64,000 bases of DNA from Episyrphus balteatus (taxonomy: Eukaryota; Arthropoda; Insecta; Diptera; Syrphidae), in NCBI RefSeq assembly GCF_945859705.1, contig NC_079135.1, positions 37,745,679 to 37,809,678 of the forward strand. Reading direction: 5' to 3'. Shown piece after piece: positions 49,582 to 60,197 of this stretch. Under the pieces are notes generated by a model. It ran no database searches. It worked only from the letters and a program-made list of their open reading frames with translations, and was not told the DNA's origin. The translations under genes were made by a program, and so were the position numbers. Position 1 is the first letter of the stretch. The number at the start of each line of letters is the position of its first letter.

Positions 49582-50149
49582 ATCTTAGATTTAGGGCAGC
49601 TGAACCCAAATCTGAGGTTTAGCGATGTAGAATCTACACTTGAATGTTGACGTTCCGGTTTTGAATTTTGTTCACACAAAAACGCTGTCGATAGTTATTT
49701 TTTGGCATCGGTTGTTGTTGCGTGGGACAGTCTAGTAAGCAGTATTGCTGTAAATGCTGAACTGATATTCCAAACGCGTTCCATTCGCTACTTCCTCTGG
49801 TAAGAAGTCCGTTTGGGTGCACCCCAAAACAAACAAATGTTAAAATTTTAAACCCAAGTTTTAAACGTCAAAAAGCTGTCATAAGAGAGCAATTTTATTT
49901 GCTGTGCTGGCAAAAAAATTTAAAGCGGTAAATGAAATGTCACATCGACACAAAATTTTGACACATTTACCACTTTACCCCGTTTACCCAGAGCTTACAT
50001 CGTTTCATGAATACCTATAATTTCTTGCTGCTAAATTTTGAGTATTGTCAAAATTCGTTTGATATGGAAAAGAAAAAATAGTGGCTGTATTTTTTTCATG
50101 CAAAAAGTGAATCATTCGGGGTATTCATGAAACCTTAGAGGATATAATA

Positions 50150-50605
50150 GGTGTGTTTTTTATTACAACCGGTCTTAACTTGACAAAAAAAACGCAGTCT
50201 GGGCTAAGCAATTTACATGTTAAATACAACAACACCTTAGCCCCTTGGGCTTAGTTGTTTAGCCCGGAGATTTCTCTGGGCTTAACTTTTTGAAGAGTTT
50301 TAAATCTGTGCTACCAAACTAATTTTTTCATAAATTGTTTAGAATTTGTTTAAAAACGTGAAAACTCACGTTTGGAAGGACAAAATGTATTAAAATAGTT
50401 TTGCTAGCATACATTTTTGTATCTCTTTGTAAAACATACATGCAAAATACAAGAAAATGACGAAAGCGAAAAATATGACAACTCTAAATTTTTGTTGTGT
50501 CTGCTGTTTTCGGAACATTCAATATACAGTGCTGCCAAGATTTCAGGTTAAGCCCCGAGGCGTTTTTTTTGTCCAGTTAAGACCGGTGGTAATAAAAAAC
50601 ACACC
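50150..50605 (+). mobile_element. MITE family A, copy 3 (left arm of the palindrome)
   Basis: GGTGTGTTTTTTATTAC…GTAATAAAAAACACACC with terminal repeats of ~38 bp, flanked by TA (50148-50149 and 50606-50607), like a Tc1/mariner-type MITE. The full element is about 456 bp and has no coding capacity. It shares the CAGTCTGGGC variant with copy 4. Confidence 0.85.
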
Positions 50606-51439
50606 TAATATATGGAGTGCTTGTGCTATTAGTTCCGTGAAGCTTTTATAGAGGGCTCTAGTTTCTTTAAGTTTTTCGATGAGTGCATGCCTCCATTTTA
50701 TTTTCATTTGATGGCTGTCATCAACAAGCGTGTTTATTTACAGCTGCGGAACCGGACTCTCACTCATATGACGTTACAAAGGTATAGGAACAAGCACTCC
50801 ATATATTAGGTGTGTTTTTTATTACCACCGGTCTTAACTGGACAAAAAAAAGCCTCGGGGCTTAACCTGAAATCTTGGCAGCACTGTATAATGAATGTTC
50901 CGAAAACAGCAGACACAACAAAAATTTAGAGTTGTCATATTTTTCGCTTTCGTCTTTTTCTTGTATTTTTCATGTATGTTTTACAAACAGATATGAAAAT
51001 GTATGCTAGCAAAACTAGTTAAATACATTTTGTCCTTCCAAGCGTCAGTTTTCACGTTTGTAAACAAATTCTAAACAATTTATAAAAAAATTAGTTTGGT
51101 AGCACAGATTTAAAACTGTTCAAAAAGTTAATCCCAGAGAAATCTCCGGGCTAAACAACTAAGCCCAAGGGGCTAAGGTGTTGTTGTATTTAACATGTAA
51201 ATTGCTTAGCCCAGACTGCGTTTTTTTTGTCCAGTTAAGACCCATAAACAAAAAATACCAAGACTGGAAAATTTCGTACGTCTTTCCCCCCAAAACCCTT
51301 TTGTGTACAGTGCTGTCTGTGAATATATGTGAAAGCCACCAAGTTGGTAAATGACGTTAACACGCACACATTTATAGATTCACGACATTCAACACACATT
51401 TGACACGTACACAACGATACCCTTCAAGCAAGAAAACGG

Positions 51440-51821
51440 AGTCCAGAAAAGACAGTCCGACCTCCGACCGAGAAAAGCGGGGTTGCACTCACACACTTGC
51501 AACTTTTTGTGTATGAACACAAAGTCGAACGAGAATCGTGGTGGAAAGTGAGAAATGGAAAAAAAAGTGAAACAGACATAGCCAACAAGAGCAAAAGCGT
51601 CATTTTGTTATGTTTCGTTGAAGTGTATAGTCGCGTCGCGTCGTGTCTCGTGTCGTTGTTATTATAATATTAGTATAATTATAAACAATATCAAATTATA
51701 AACAATATGGAAACAAAAAAAGGTATGTTGTATATATCGCTCAAAGTGTTTGGGTTAAAATGTTATTTCTTCTTGTTATGTAGATGTAATCTCTAATGAT
51801 GAAGAAAAATCTAGAAGGTGA
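51440..51821 (+). CDS. Two-exon micro-ORF inside a transposon (possible captured gene 5' end)
   Basis: A CpG-rich leader (51440-51706, with TCGCGTCGCGTCG-type sequence) precedes an ATG at 51707. Exon 1 ends AAA G|GTATGT at 51722. A 61-bp intron (51723-51783) ends TTATGTAG, and exon 2 continues in frame to TGA at 51819-51821. The product is METKKDVISNDEEKSRR, 17 residues. AATAAA repeats follow near 51940-51955. A 61-bp GT-AG intron is the modal size in flies, and the leader looks like host 5' UTR. The whole unit lies between the inverted repeats of the 51243-53591 element. It may be a captured host gene fragment or a small gene. Alternatively, the AGAAG|GTGAAA at the end of exon 2 may have been a donor in the source gene. 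Confidence 0.4.
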
Positions 51822-52005
51822 AACATGCGATTGGGTATCTAAAAAAACACCAAACACCAACAACAGCAGCAGCATCAAATGAAAAAAAAATGTATTGTAT
51901 TTTATATTGTATTTATTGTAAAAATTTCGTTTGCCTAAATAAAATAAAAAATAAAACAGTTTCAGTGAAAAAAAAATAAATCTTGTTCTTTTTTTGGTCG
52001 CAAAT

Positions 52006-52978
52006 CCCAAGTAACAATTTAGCTTTCATAAGGGTCAATGCAAGCTATTTTTTGACTTGTTTAAGAAGAAGGACAACTCTTATGCAAATCATTTTGGCGC
52101 ACATTACCGAATTTCCCCAAGACCTTTCTCCACAGGCAATCCACAAGCTAATAGCTTGTGACGAACAGCGTAAAACGACCTTATGCAGGCCTTTTTACAA
52201 GACAATGAAACATTTTAGGGAAGCTATAGCTTCGCTAAGGAAACTATCATTTGCATTGGATGTTATAATAAGGCCTTATGGAGGTTGTTATAAGATGTTG
52301 AATTTATGAATAAAAGAAAAAAGATTTTATTGATTTTTTTTTTTTTTTTTTAATTTTTTTCTATTTTGTTTTTTCTTCTTTTTTTGGCCATGTCAATGCT
52401 TTTCCTGTCGTTCTGAAATGGGAAGAATTTTATTTTAATTGAAAAAGAACACATTTTTTTTTAATTTCACAAATGGCCCCGCCAGGAATCGATCCCTAGT
52501 ACCTCTGCATACCAAGCCAGCACCTTACCAGTAGACCATACTCGAATATTAAAGATGAGTGGCAAAAAGGGAGCTAATTGAAACCTCACATAAAAATGCA
52601 ATGTTTTTTTCTAAAGTGTTACAAACATTGCATATCTGCAGGATAAAAGATTTGCATACTTATTGGTGAAAAACATTGCATACTTGAGAGATGAAAACAT
52701 TGCATACTTACAAGAACCTCTTGGAAAGGTCTTATGAAAGCCTTCTGTCACTTGAAAATAGAAGGCTTCTTTAGAACGCTTCAAACAGGTCTTATAAAGG
52801 TCTTCTTTGACTTATATTTAAAAGGCTTCTTCTTAACACTTCGGGATAGCCTTATGGAGACCTCCTTTTTTTCCAAAATGGATGATTTGCGTAAGTAAGC
52901 CTTAAACTAAACGTATGCTAACTATAGCTTGCCGAATCGAAGAAAATGGACCTTATGCAAGTAAAATTGTTACTTGGG
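52006..52978. mobile_element. MITE family C, copy 2, with tRNA-like segment
   Basis: The ends are CCCAAGTAACAATTT…AATTGTTACTTGGG. It is closely related to copy 1 at 1832-2783, with a shared order of AGGTCTTATAAAGG-type repeats inside. On the minus strand it has a Pol III B box (GGATCGATTCC, 52485-52495) and A box (TGGTCTACTGG, 52528-52538). Confidence 0.8.
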
Positions 52979-53229
52979 TTGCGAAATGTCATCCCTTTCT
53001 TATTCCTCTTTCTGGTAGGTTTTCGCTGCTCCGGCTCAGGTCCGCCTTCGGCTCCGTTTTCTCGGAATGGAGATTTTCACCACACCAATACATATGCAAT
53101 CGACTTCGCGGTGATTATAATTTCCATACTAATTTGAGCCGCCTTCGGACCAGTTTCTGATCCGAAGTCGGACTCAGCTCCGCCTCAGGCGGAGCGGATT
53201 CGGACCGAGGTCGGACCTGTTTGCTTGAA

Positions 53230-53366
53230 GGGTAGGTTCACGACATTCACCACACTTCGCAGCTTGTAGGCAAACCATAAACAAAAAATACCAAGACTGG
53301 AAACTCGGCGGTCAACTGACGTTTGCCTACAAGCTGCGAGGTGTGGTGAATGTCGTGAACCTATCG
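53230..53366. repeat. Sub-palindrome in the right arm of the 2.35 kb element
   Basis: GGTTCACGACATTCACCACA…TGTGGTGAATGTCGTGAACC arms surround an extra copy of the terminal motif at 53276. This looks like an internal inverted duplication of the element's own end. Confidence 0.7.
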
Positions 53367-53898
53367 TTGTGTACGTGTCAAATGTGTGGTGAATGTCGTG
53401 AATCAATAAATGTGTGCGTGTTAACGTCATTTACCAACTTGGTGGCTTTCACATATATTCACAGACAGCACTGTACACAAAAGGGTTTTGGGGGGAAAGA
53501 CGTACGAAATTTTCCAGTCTTGGTATTTTTTGTTTATGAGGCAAACGTCAGTTGACCGCCGAGTTTCCAGTCTTGGTATTTTTTGTTTATGTTAAGACCG
53601 GTTGTAATAAAAAAAATACACCTATTATATCCTCTAAACATGAAACGGATGTAAGCTCTGAGTTATTTCGAGAAAGGTTTGAGAGATTCTGTCTCAGCGT
53701 TTTATTCAGTTTGAGAAAGTCACACTTTTTAAACTCAGATCCACTAAAACTGTAGAATGTAGTGTAAACGAAGTCACAGGGGAAATCAAACATCTGTTTA
53801 TCAAATGTCAAATGCCAGCCAAACCGCGCTAAAAAAAATAAACAAAATAAACATTTTTGATTTATTTTACCCCAAAAATAATAATTATAAATGTTTTG

Positions 53899-54573
53899 AT
53901 GGAGCAAAATAGCATTGAATTTAATTCCCAAGGAATTGTAGACTTTGAAGAACAACTGGAAAGATTTACCGTACGCTCAAATAAACAACAAATTTCAGAT
54001 CGTCCATCCACATCTAGAAATTTCAAAGAAGAAACCGATGTCATTCCACTGTTGATAGAGGATATCCATCAGCTCAAGTTACCTGACCGTAGCTTTGCTG
54101 AAGCAATATCTGCCTATGGAGTTTTATTTGGATCAGTTTTAATTTACGGACGAATCTCATCGACTGGTGCTGGTGCAAATGGAAAAATTCGCTACTGTCT
54201 AGACGATGGAACCGGTCTCATCCAAGTGAGACTAGTTAAACAGAATGCTCTCAAAGACCTCCACCAAATTGACCTACAATGTTATCGAACCTTCGGCAAT
54301 AACAAAGAACTTTACAAAAGCGTGCAAAACATCTTGAAAACCACTCGCCAGCAGTTATTAGATGTCGGCTTGCTAAAGTACGGAACCAAAGCTTTACTTA
54401 TCGGTCGCCCTCATCGACTCTACAATGAAGTCATCTTCAGCGTGTTCGAAATGATTATAGACTCACAAAGATCCAATGATTTGGAAATATCTGTAAAGAA
54501 TTTCCTAGTTGATTGGTACACCACCCGTTACAAGTCCCATCAACTCCATGATCCCCCTTCATCCCATCAATAG
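53899..54573 (+). CDS. ver: OB-fold protein, Verrocchio/STN1-like telomere-capping candidate
   Basis: This is a single-exon, 224-residue protein. I chose the ATG at 53899; the frame is open slightly upstream but has no ATG there. The N-terminus contains FEEQLERFTVR (residues 16-26). An OB fold is suggested over about residues 75-190 by LFGSVLIYGRI, then YCLDDGTGLIQVRL (DDGTG at 102-106), as in RPA2/STN1-type folds. It is followed by LIGRPHRLYNE and a C-terminal SNDLEISVKNFLVDWY helix-like segment. Size, the N-terminal motif and the C-terminal motif fit my recollection of Drosophila Verrocchio, a terminin subunit that binds single-stranded telomeric DNA with Moi and HOAP. Other STN1/RPA2-like proteins are the alternative. 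Its stop lies 275 bp from the eIF2-beta stop, tail to tail. Its start is only 0.3 kb from the nested transposon cluster. Confidence 0.72.
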   Translation: MEQNSIEFNSQGIVDFEEQLERFTVRSNKQQISDRPSTSRNFKEETDVIPLLIEDIHQLKLPDRSFAEAISAYGVLFGSVLIYGRISSTGAGANGKIRYCLDDGTGLIQVRLVKQNALKDLHQIDLQCYRTFGNNKELYKSVQNILKTTRQQLLDVGLLKYGTKALLIGRPHRLYNEVIFSVFEMIIDSQRSNDLEISVKNFLVDWYTTRYKSHQLHDPPSSHQ

Positions 54574-54848
54574 AAACTAATCTAATTATACGAGTTTATA
54601 CACTCTTTTTATTTATATTTTGCTTCACTGTAAATAATAATACAAAAAAAAAAAATTATTTCATAAACCGTTTAGTTGTTTTGTTCATTATTTTTTTTAT
54701 ATATATATAAGTTGCATTCATTTTGTTTATTAAAATTTGTAAATTCGATTAAAAATTTACATAAATTTTACTTTAAAATATATATAGTTAACTGTCGAAA
54801 CAATTGCCCAATGCCAACGGTTAAAAAAAACTACGATGATGAAGGATT

Positions 54849-55372
54849 TTAAGTGGTTTTCGCTCTGATGGCAGCACGTTTTCCAGTTACAGCCTGGAAA
54901 CCAGACTTGATACTAGCCACCGAACACCTTGATCCACAAGATTCGCATTGAAGAAAGAATAAACGTGTATCCTTTTGGAGGATTGTTTCGGCTGAACGAC
55001 AGGTGTGGCACGTTACATATTCTTTAATGTATCGACGGAGTACGTTTTCGATTTGTTTAGGTTGGAAACGACCCTTGATGATGAGTTGATTGTTACCATC
55101 CAATGAACCACTTGTACCCAATTCAGCTAGTAAAAAGTCAAGTAAATGTTTCGGCTGTCTGTGCAGGGTCTTGCTAATGTCCAAAAAGTTTGCAAATGAT
55201 GTTTTTTTGGTGCCAACACGGAGTACTTGTGGTGGTCTCATAACGAATTTGGGTTTGCGTCCAGCAGCCATATCTGGATTTTTGTCCAGAATTATTTCGA
55301 AAACTCTCTTAAGCAATTCATCGTATGTGTAATCACGATCGGAGCCAGCCCATGATGAACTGTTTTCATCGA
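54849..55372 (-). CDS. eIF2beta: Translation initiation factor eIF2 subunit beta, exon 3
   Basis: This exon carries the conserved C-terminal half (residues 132-305) of eIF2-beta, the subunit of the GTP-binding eIF2 complex that contacts eIF5 and eIF2B and helps deliver initiator Met-tRNA to the 40S ribosome. Visible hallmarks are AGSDRDYTYDELL at the exon start, KFVMRPPQ, GTKKTSF, LHRQPKHLL, ELGTSGSLDGNNQLI and the zinc ribbon CHTC…CESC. The zinc-ribbon cysteines are at residues 253, 256, 274 and 277 (C-X2-C-X17-C-X2-C), followed by SVASIKSGFQAVTGKRA. The acceptor is at 55373, in phase with exon 2. The full protein is 305 residues, close to the usual fly length. All key residues are intact. 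Confidence 0.97.
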
Positions 55373-58300
55373 CTATATTAATTTGAGTAGAGATAAAATA
55401 AATTAATTAGTAAATGTATTTCAAAATATTTTAAAGCCCTAAGTTTAAAGCACGAGTCACAGTATGCTTATGCAGGCCAAAAAGACTCATCAGACACTGT
55501 TATTGTCCCGGGTAATGACTCTAGAATTCGATGGATGACTAGCAAAAAGCATAATGTGCCCGGCTTAACAAAAGTTTTTGATTTGGTCAGAAAAAACTTT
55601 TATAAAACGAGTATGTGGGGGGTTTGATGAATATATTTAAATTAAAAATAAAATCGAACAATAATGAAATAACAAAAAAAAAAAAACTATAAATTTGAAT
55701 AAGATGAGTGTCCTAGTATTTTAAAATATCGCCGGTCTCATAAGGAATCCTCGTAAGCCCACCTTTTTTCAAAAATGACTTTTGAATGCCATTTTTTAGA
55801 AAATATGTCAGCGCAGCAACCCAGAAAATTTCATTTCGAAAACTCTAAATAGACTTAAATTCAAATTTTGCACAGCATGTTACTCCCCAACTAGGTACTC
55901 TGTAATCTCTCTATCTTTCGTCTCTCCTGTAAAATTTTGAGTTTGGGAGTTACGAGGTTTTTTGAGGCCGACGAAATTACGATTGCGCTATTTTGTGTTT
56001 GCTACCCACAGTCAATATAATGTAATGCTAAGCGCATGTTAGATTTAATGAATGCAAAAAACAACTTCAGATTCCATTTCATATAAATGAATAAGTAAAT
56101 TTTTTGAAATTAAACACCTACAGCCCTATTATGAATTCTACATGGAAATCTATTTTACTCGAAATATTTTGTACCCTGGGATTTTTCAAAGCTAATGCGA
56201 GTTTTGCCCAAGTGAATTTTCAGCTTAACTGATTTCTGTACTTGTATTTGAACTCCATTTTTTCTCTTTGTGCAAATTTCTTTATATATTTCTTATATAG
56301 AACTTTTGTTGATAGATCGATGACATCGAGAAACCAATAACCTATGCTTTCTTCAAATGTTTTAAAAAAAGTATTCGTATCGTATTCGTAAACTTTATTT
56401 TTCAATAAGTCAAAAGGATTAGTCGAATGAAGTCTTTTTCCATCTGTTTTGTTTAAAAAGACCTGCTTTGCATATACAAAGACTCACTCTGTTTTTAAAG
56501 TAATTTTGATATTGAAGATACAAAATAATAAAGAATGAGTTTTGAATAAATTTGTAAAAGAGATGGACGATATCTCGATGATTGGGAAAGAAATGCAAGT
56601 TGCAAGTTGATTCGAAATCATGAGTGCTTTTGCATACATTCTGTTTATTTTTTAAATCGATTTCAACATACATTCGGCAGTGAAACCGAAAGTTGTTTTT
56701 AGAAATAAGTATAAACCAAAAATGGTTATTTTAAAGATTTCTATGAAAAATCCCCCTTTCAAAATATTAGTTCCTAATTATTACCAAAGCGAATAAAATA
56801 AATAAGAAATTGAATTTTTATAAAACTTGGAACTGTAGCGCAATGGCGTGTAAAATAACAAATACATATTTTCATTAAATAATTGTTTTCTACCATTATA
56901 CAATATTTTTGTGAAAGAATTGTAAAAAAAAAAAACTAAAGTCAATTATGGGCGGTGAAAGCAAAACACTGTTGCCAAGTAGGGATTTTTCACATAAGCT
57001 GCATTTAATCGAAAACCGTAAGAATTCGAGATGAACAAGTTACCAAATTCTGAGAGCCCTTAAATGACCTATCAGCACATTTCTTTTGAATAATTACTTT
57101 TGAGACATCCTGTTTAAAGATAATATTTGCATTTGAAGTGAAGCTTAAATTTTTAAATACAAAACATATGTTGCCAAAATCTTTTTCTTTTTTTTGAGCA
57201 AATGAACATGTAATGTTTTGAAAATAATCGATTAGATTACGAATATATAAAAAAAAACAAGTCTTTCTCGAGTTTAATGGATAAAGATTATTTGTGAATT
57301 TGTTAAAGCAAAGAAAAGTTAGTGTTAGATGTCTTTCAGTCGCGTTCAGCTAATTTGAATAAGTCTCGACTTTGTCGCCCATCTCGATTTTACTAAAATA
57401 CATCTTCTCGATAGTCAGGCTGACCTAAAATCCTCAACCACTCTCAAATTTCTATTATATTACTAAATTGTTGATTGATGAAATTGCCAAGTCAAATGAA
57501 CTCGTCAAAATTCTAACCATCGCTAATTCTAAACATACACCGCAAAACTCGGCGTGCTCTTCTCTCTTACAACTAAGGAACTTAAGTATTCTTTATAGCT
57601 TCGTCACCTTCAGAAGCTTCAAGCGGTTTAGCTTACAGGAAAACTCATTAGTGTGCCCTGTTCTTTACCAGAGAACCAACAAAAATGGATTGGTATCGGA
57701 GATTGTTTTTTCTCACATGACCTTACATTAGACTGATTCAAAAAAAAATATTTCTTTTTTGTCCATAGTTATATGGAAAATATTGTTGGAAATGACGAAA
57801 AAAACATACTGTAAAAGTAACAGCCCTTAATATTAATATTAAGTATTGCCACTGCGCAAATTTCTATTTCCTATATAATTTACATGGGAAAGTTTGTGTT
57901 TTTGGGTTTGGAATTCTATAACTTTTTAATGATTTATCAAAAAGGCTAGATATAATCATTTCTTGTATAAAATTGAACGCTCTACAAAAAAGCTCTTATT
58001 TATTTTTTTGATTAACCGCTCTGTTTAAAGTTTTTCAACTTAAAAATATAAAATGTGGTATTTTTCTTCATTTTTCCAATTTTTGACTTTTCGTATTTTT
58101 TGTATTCTATGTTGTTTTTTGGTTTTACAGATCCTTTTAAACTCCAACTCCTAATACTATCATATTTATTAGAATTTTTCAATAAATTCGAATTATTCAT
58201 TTTTTTAAAAACATTATTAATTTTTCGCGTCGGTTTTTTTTTTTTTTAATTTTATACAAGAAAATGATTGAATCTAGCCTTTTTGGTGAACCATTAAAAA

Positions 58301-58929
58301 GTTATAAAATTCCAAACTCAAAAACACAATCTTTCCCATGTAAATCATATGGGAAAAATTGAAATTTGCGCAGTGGCAATACTTAATATTAATATTAAGG
58401 GCTGTAACTTTTACAGTATGTTTTTTTCGTCATTTCCAACAATATTTTCGATATAACTATAGACAAAAAAAATATTTTTTTTTTTTAATCAGTCTAGCCT
58501 TACATCCTAGCACTAAAAAAGGCAACATACTTTTACGTGAGAAAAATTCTTAAGTTGAAAATTATTTCAAAAACATAACTCGAAGTACAAGCTATGCCAT
58601 GAAAAGTTAGAGCCACATGGCATTAGGGTTTTGGGAGCGAAACATTAGCATTAGCAGCAATGGGGTGGAAGACAAGATAATTGCTTTGATAGTGAAGAAT
58701 ACTACGGCTAAACCTATTTAAGAAAAAGGCAAAACTTGATCTATATCATCTTAAAATGCCGGTATTAAAAAAAAAAAAACTAAAATTTATAAAAAAAAAT
58801 AACTATGAAATTATTAATTAAATACCAGATTCACTGAAGCTCAAATCCGCATCGGTAAGGCATGTTGTGATTAAAATACAAAAAACCAAATTGATTCCTT
58901 TTTACAAAAAAAAACTTTAAAAATCTTAC
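55373..58929 (-). other. eIF2beta: Intron 2 of eIF2-beta
   Basis: This 3.56 kb intron lies between the donor at 58929 and the acceptor at 55373. It contains a 768-bp foldback element (57729-58496). No other ORF in it looks real, and 55440-57720 is AT-rich DNA with nothing I can identify. Confidence 0.85.
57729..58496. mobile_element. Foldback element in eIF2-beta intron 2
   Basis: TAGACTGATT…AATCAGTCTA with ~220-bp arms sharing CCCTTAATATTAATATTAAG and TTTGCGCAGTGGCAA-type sequence. 768 bp, non-coding. Confidence 0.85.
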
Positions 58930-59305
58930 CATTTTCTTTGTCATCGCCCTTTTCTTCGTTCTTGTTTTCAGCAACCAGTTCATCGAGTTCAACCTTCTTC
59001 TTTTTCTTCTTCTTTGTGGTCTTTGAGAAGTCCATATCCAAATCGTCGACAGTTTCTTGGGATTCTGTTTCAAGAAGTGCCACATCAAGTTCTTCCAGAT
59101 TGAAAGGCTTCTTCTTCTTCTTTTTTTTCTTGCCAAAGCTGTCTAAGTCCAAAAGATCTTCGGCGTCATTTGGCAAAGCTTCCTCTGCTTCTTCTTCAAC
59201 AGCACCTTCAGTTGGCTTTTTAGCGCTGTCTTCGATACCGAGAGCTGCATCCAAATCGAATCCCTTCTTCTTCTTTTTCTTTTTCAACAAAGTAATATCG
59301 AAATT
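58930..59305 (-). CDS. eIF2beta: eIF2 subunit beta, exon 2 (lysine boxes)
   Basis: This exon encodes residues 7-131 and the first base of codon 132. It contains the three polylysine K-boxes of the eIF2-beta N-terminus at about residues 14-20, 65-72 and 104-110, separated by acidic Asp/Glu-rich stretches. The K-boxes bind eIF5 and the eIF2B epsilon subunit through their acidic-aromatic domains (family knowledge). The exon is bounded by a CAG acceptor at 59306 and a G|GTAAGA donor at 58929. ORFs on the other strand here are shadows of the lysine codons. Confidence 0.95.
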
Positions 59306-59453
59306 CTGTGGGTGTTCCAGAATTGTTGAATTATTAAAAAAAAAAATGTTTGTGAATCATAACCTAATTCTTTTCGTTTTTTTTTCCATCAAATGTGGCT
59401 TTCACATTTTTTGTAGCTTGTTTTATAGGAAATTTTTTTGTTTATAAACTTAC

Positions 59454-59471
59454 CGCATCTTCAATATCCAT
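59454..59471 (-). CDS. eIF2beta: eIF2 subunit beta, exon 1
   Basis: Six codons encode MDIEDA, ending at a GCG|GTAAGT donor, followed by a 148-bp intron (59306-59453). Joining to exon 2 gives MDIEDANFDITLLKKK, the expected start just before the first lysine box. The exon is too short to find by ORF length and was placed by splice sites and homology. Confidence 0.88.
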
Positions 59472-59788
59472 GATGAAATTGATTTATTCGCTTAATCAAT
59501 TTATAATTTGTGTAATTTTGTTTTAAAATAATTTACACGGAAATAAATTATTGCATCAGAAAAACTTTGTGAGAGAAGAAATTTATGGTGACAGGGCAGG
59601 TCGATGCTTCTTTTTACAAAAAAAAAAATTGACAAGTTGCTACAATTGTAGTAGAAAAAAACGAAATTGTAGCAGATTTATTATATTAAATAGAGTTATA
59701 GATGGGTATTATTGGTGTGTAAAGTACAGTACGAACGAAAACAGTATTTATAGAGATGTAAAAATCGTCGCCTCAATAAAATAATAAT

Positions 59789-60102
59789 GTCGTATGTTAC
59801 ATTCGGCTAATTTTGGGAAAACCCAATTAAAGTTCAGATTTTTTTTTCTCGAAAACTGTACTGTGAATTTTTTTTAAAATATCATGACATATACAGAAAA
59901 TATTTGTCTATTGAATTATGTTAGAATTATTTCAATATTCCAATCCAGAAACAAATAATTAGTCAATTTTCTCCAATATGCCAATGTCGTATGTAACGTT
60001 TTCACAGAAACTATTTGTTAGCCAAACACATACGACAAATTGATGACACATACGACGAAAATAAGCAAAGTTTTATTCCACACTTGTTTACGACATACGA
60101 CA
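59789..60102. repeat. CATACGACA motif cluster 1
   Basis: TGTCGTATG at 59789 and 59985, and CATACGAC(A/G) at 60029, 60049 and 60094: five copies, with the left ones inverted relative to the right ones. Confidence 0.6.
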
Positions 60103-60197
60103 AATAGATGTCAAATTCAATGCGAAAAAAACAAATAACTAACATTAATTTATTAACTTTCATTGACATTCACATTGGCTCTTGTTAATAACCCGAG

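Larger units (their letters stand above)
51243..53591. mobile_element. 2.35 kb inverted-repeat element with 8-bp target duplication and cargo
   Basis: The ends are CATAAACAAAAAATACC and its reverse complement, flanked by TTAAGACC (51235-51242 and 53592-53599). Restoring one TTAAGACC recreates the MITE A terminal repeat, so the boundaries are exact. Inverted arms of about 180 bp are at 51243-51430 and 53360-53539. The terminal motif occurs four times (51243, 53276, 53539 and 53591). The interior carries the spliced micro-ORF, MITE C copy 2 and a CG-rich palindrome (53030-53220). 8-bp duplications occur in hAT and P superfamilies; which applies is not decided. Confidence 0.85.
50809..53622 (-). 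mobile_element. MITE family A, copy 4 (right arm), interrupted by a 2.35 kb insertion
   Basis: The two pieces are 50809-51242 and 53600-53622. Its inner end abuts TA at 50807-50808 and its outer end TA at 53623-53624. The orientation is inverted relative to copy 3. The element at 51243-53591 lies in its terminal repeat and duplicates TTAAGACC. Confidence 0.85.
49989..53660. mobile_element. Outer palindrome with mirror-image arms
   Basis: The left arm runs CAGAGCTTACAT (49989) … TTAGAGGATATAA (50135-50147), then a MITE, then ATATATGGAGTGCTTGT (50608-50624). The right arm is the exact reverse complement: ACAAGCACTCCATATAT (50790-50806), a MITE, TTATATCCTCTAA (53625-53637), … ATGTAAGCTCTG (ending 53660). 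The loop is about 165 bp. A small extra palindrome (50003-50134, GTTTCATGAATACC ends) sits only in the left arm. No target duplication was seen outside it. Confidence 0.75.

Noticed and set aside
51243..53591. P-element assignment of the 2.35 kb element
   Set aside because: The 8-bp duplication and CA…TG ends would fit, but no transposase sequence is present, so the superfamily stays open.
58938..59447. 169-codon plus-strand ORF
   Set aside because: Antisense shadow of the lysine boxes of eIF2-beta (Phe and Ser runs).
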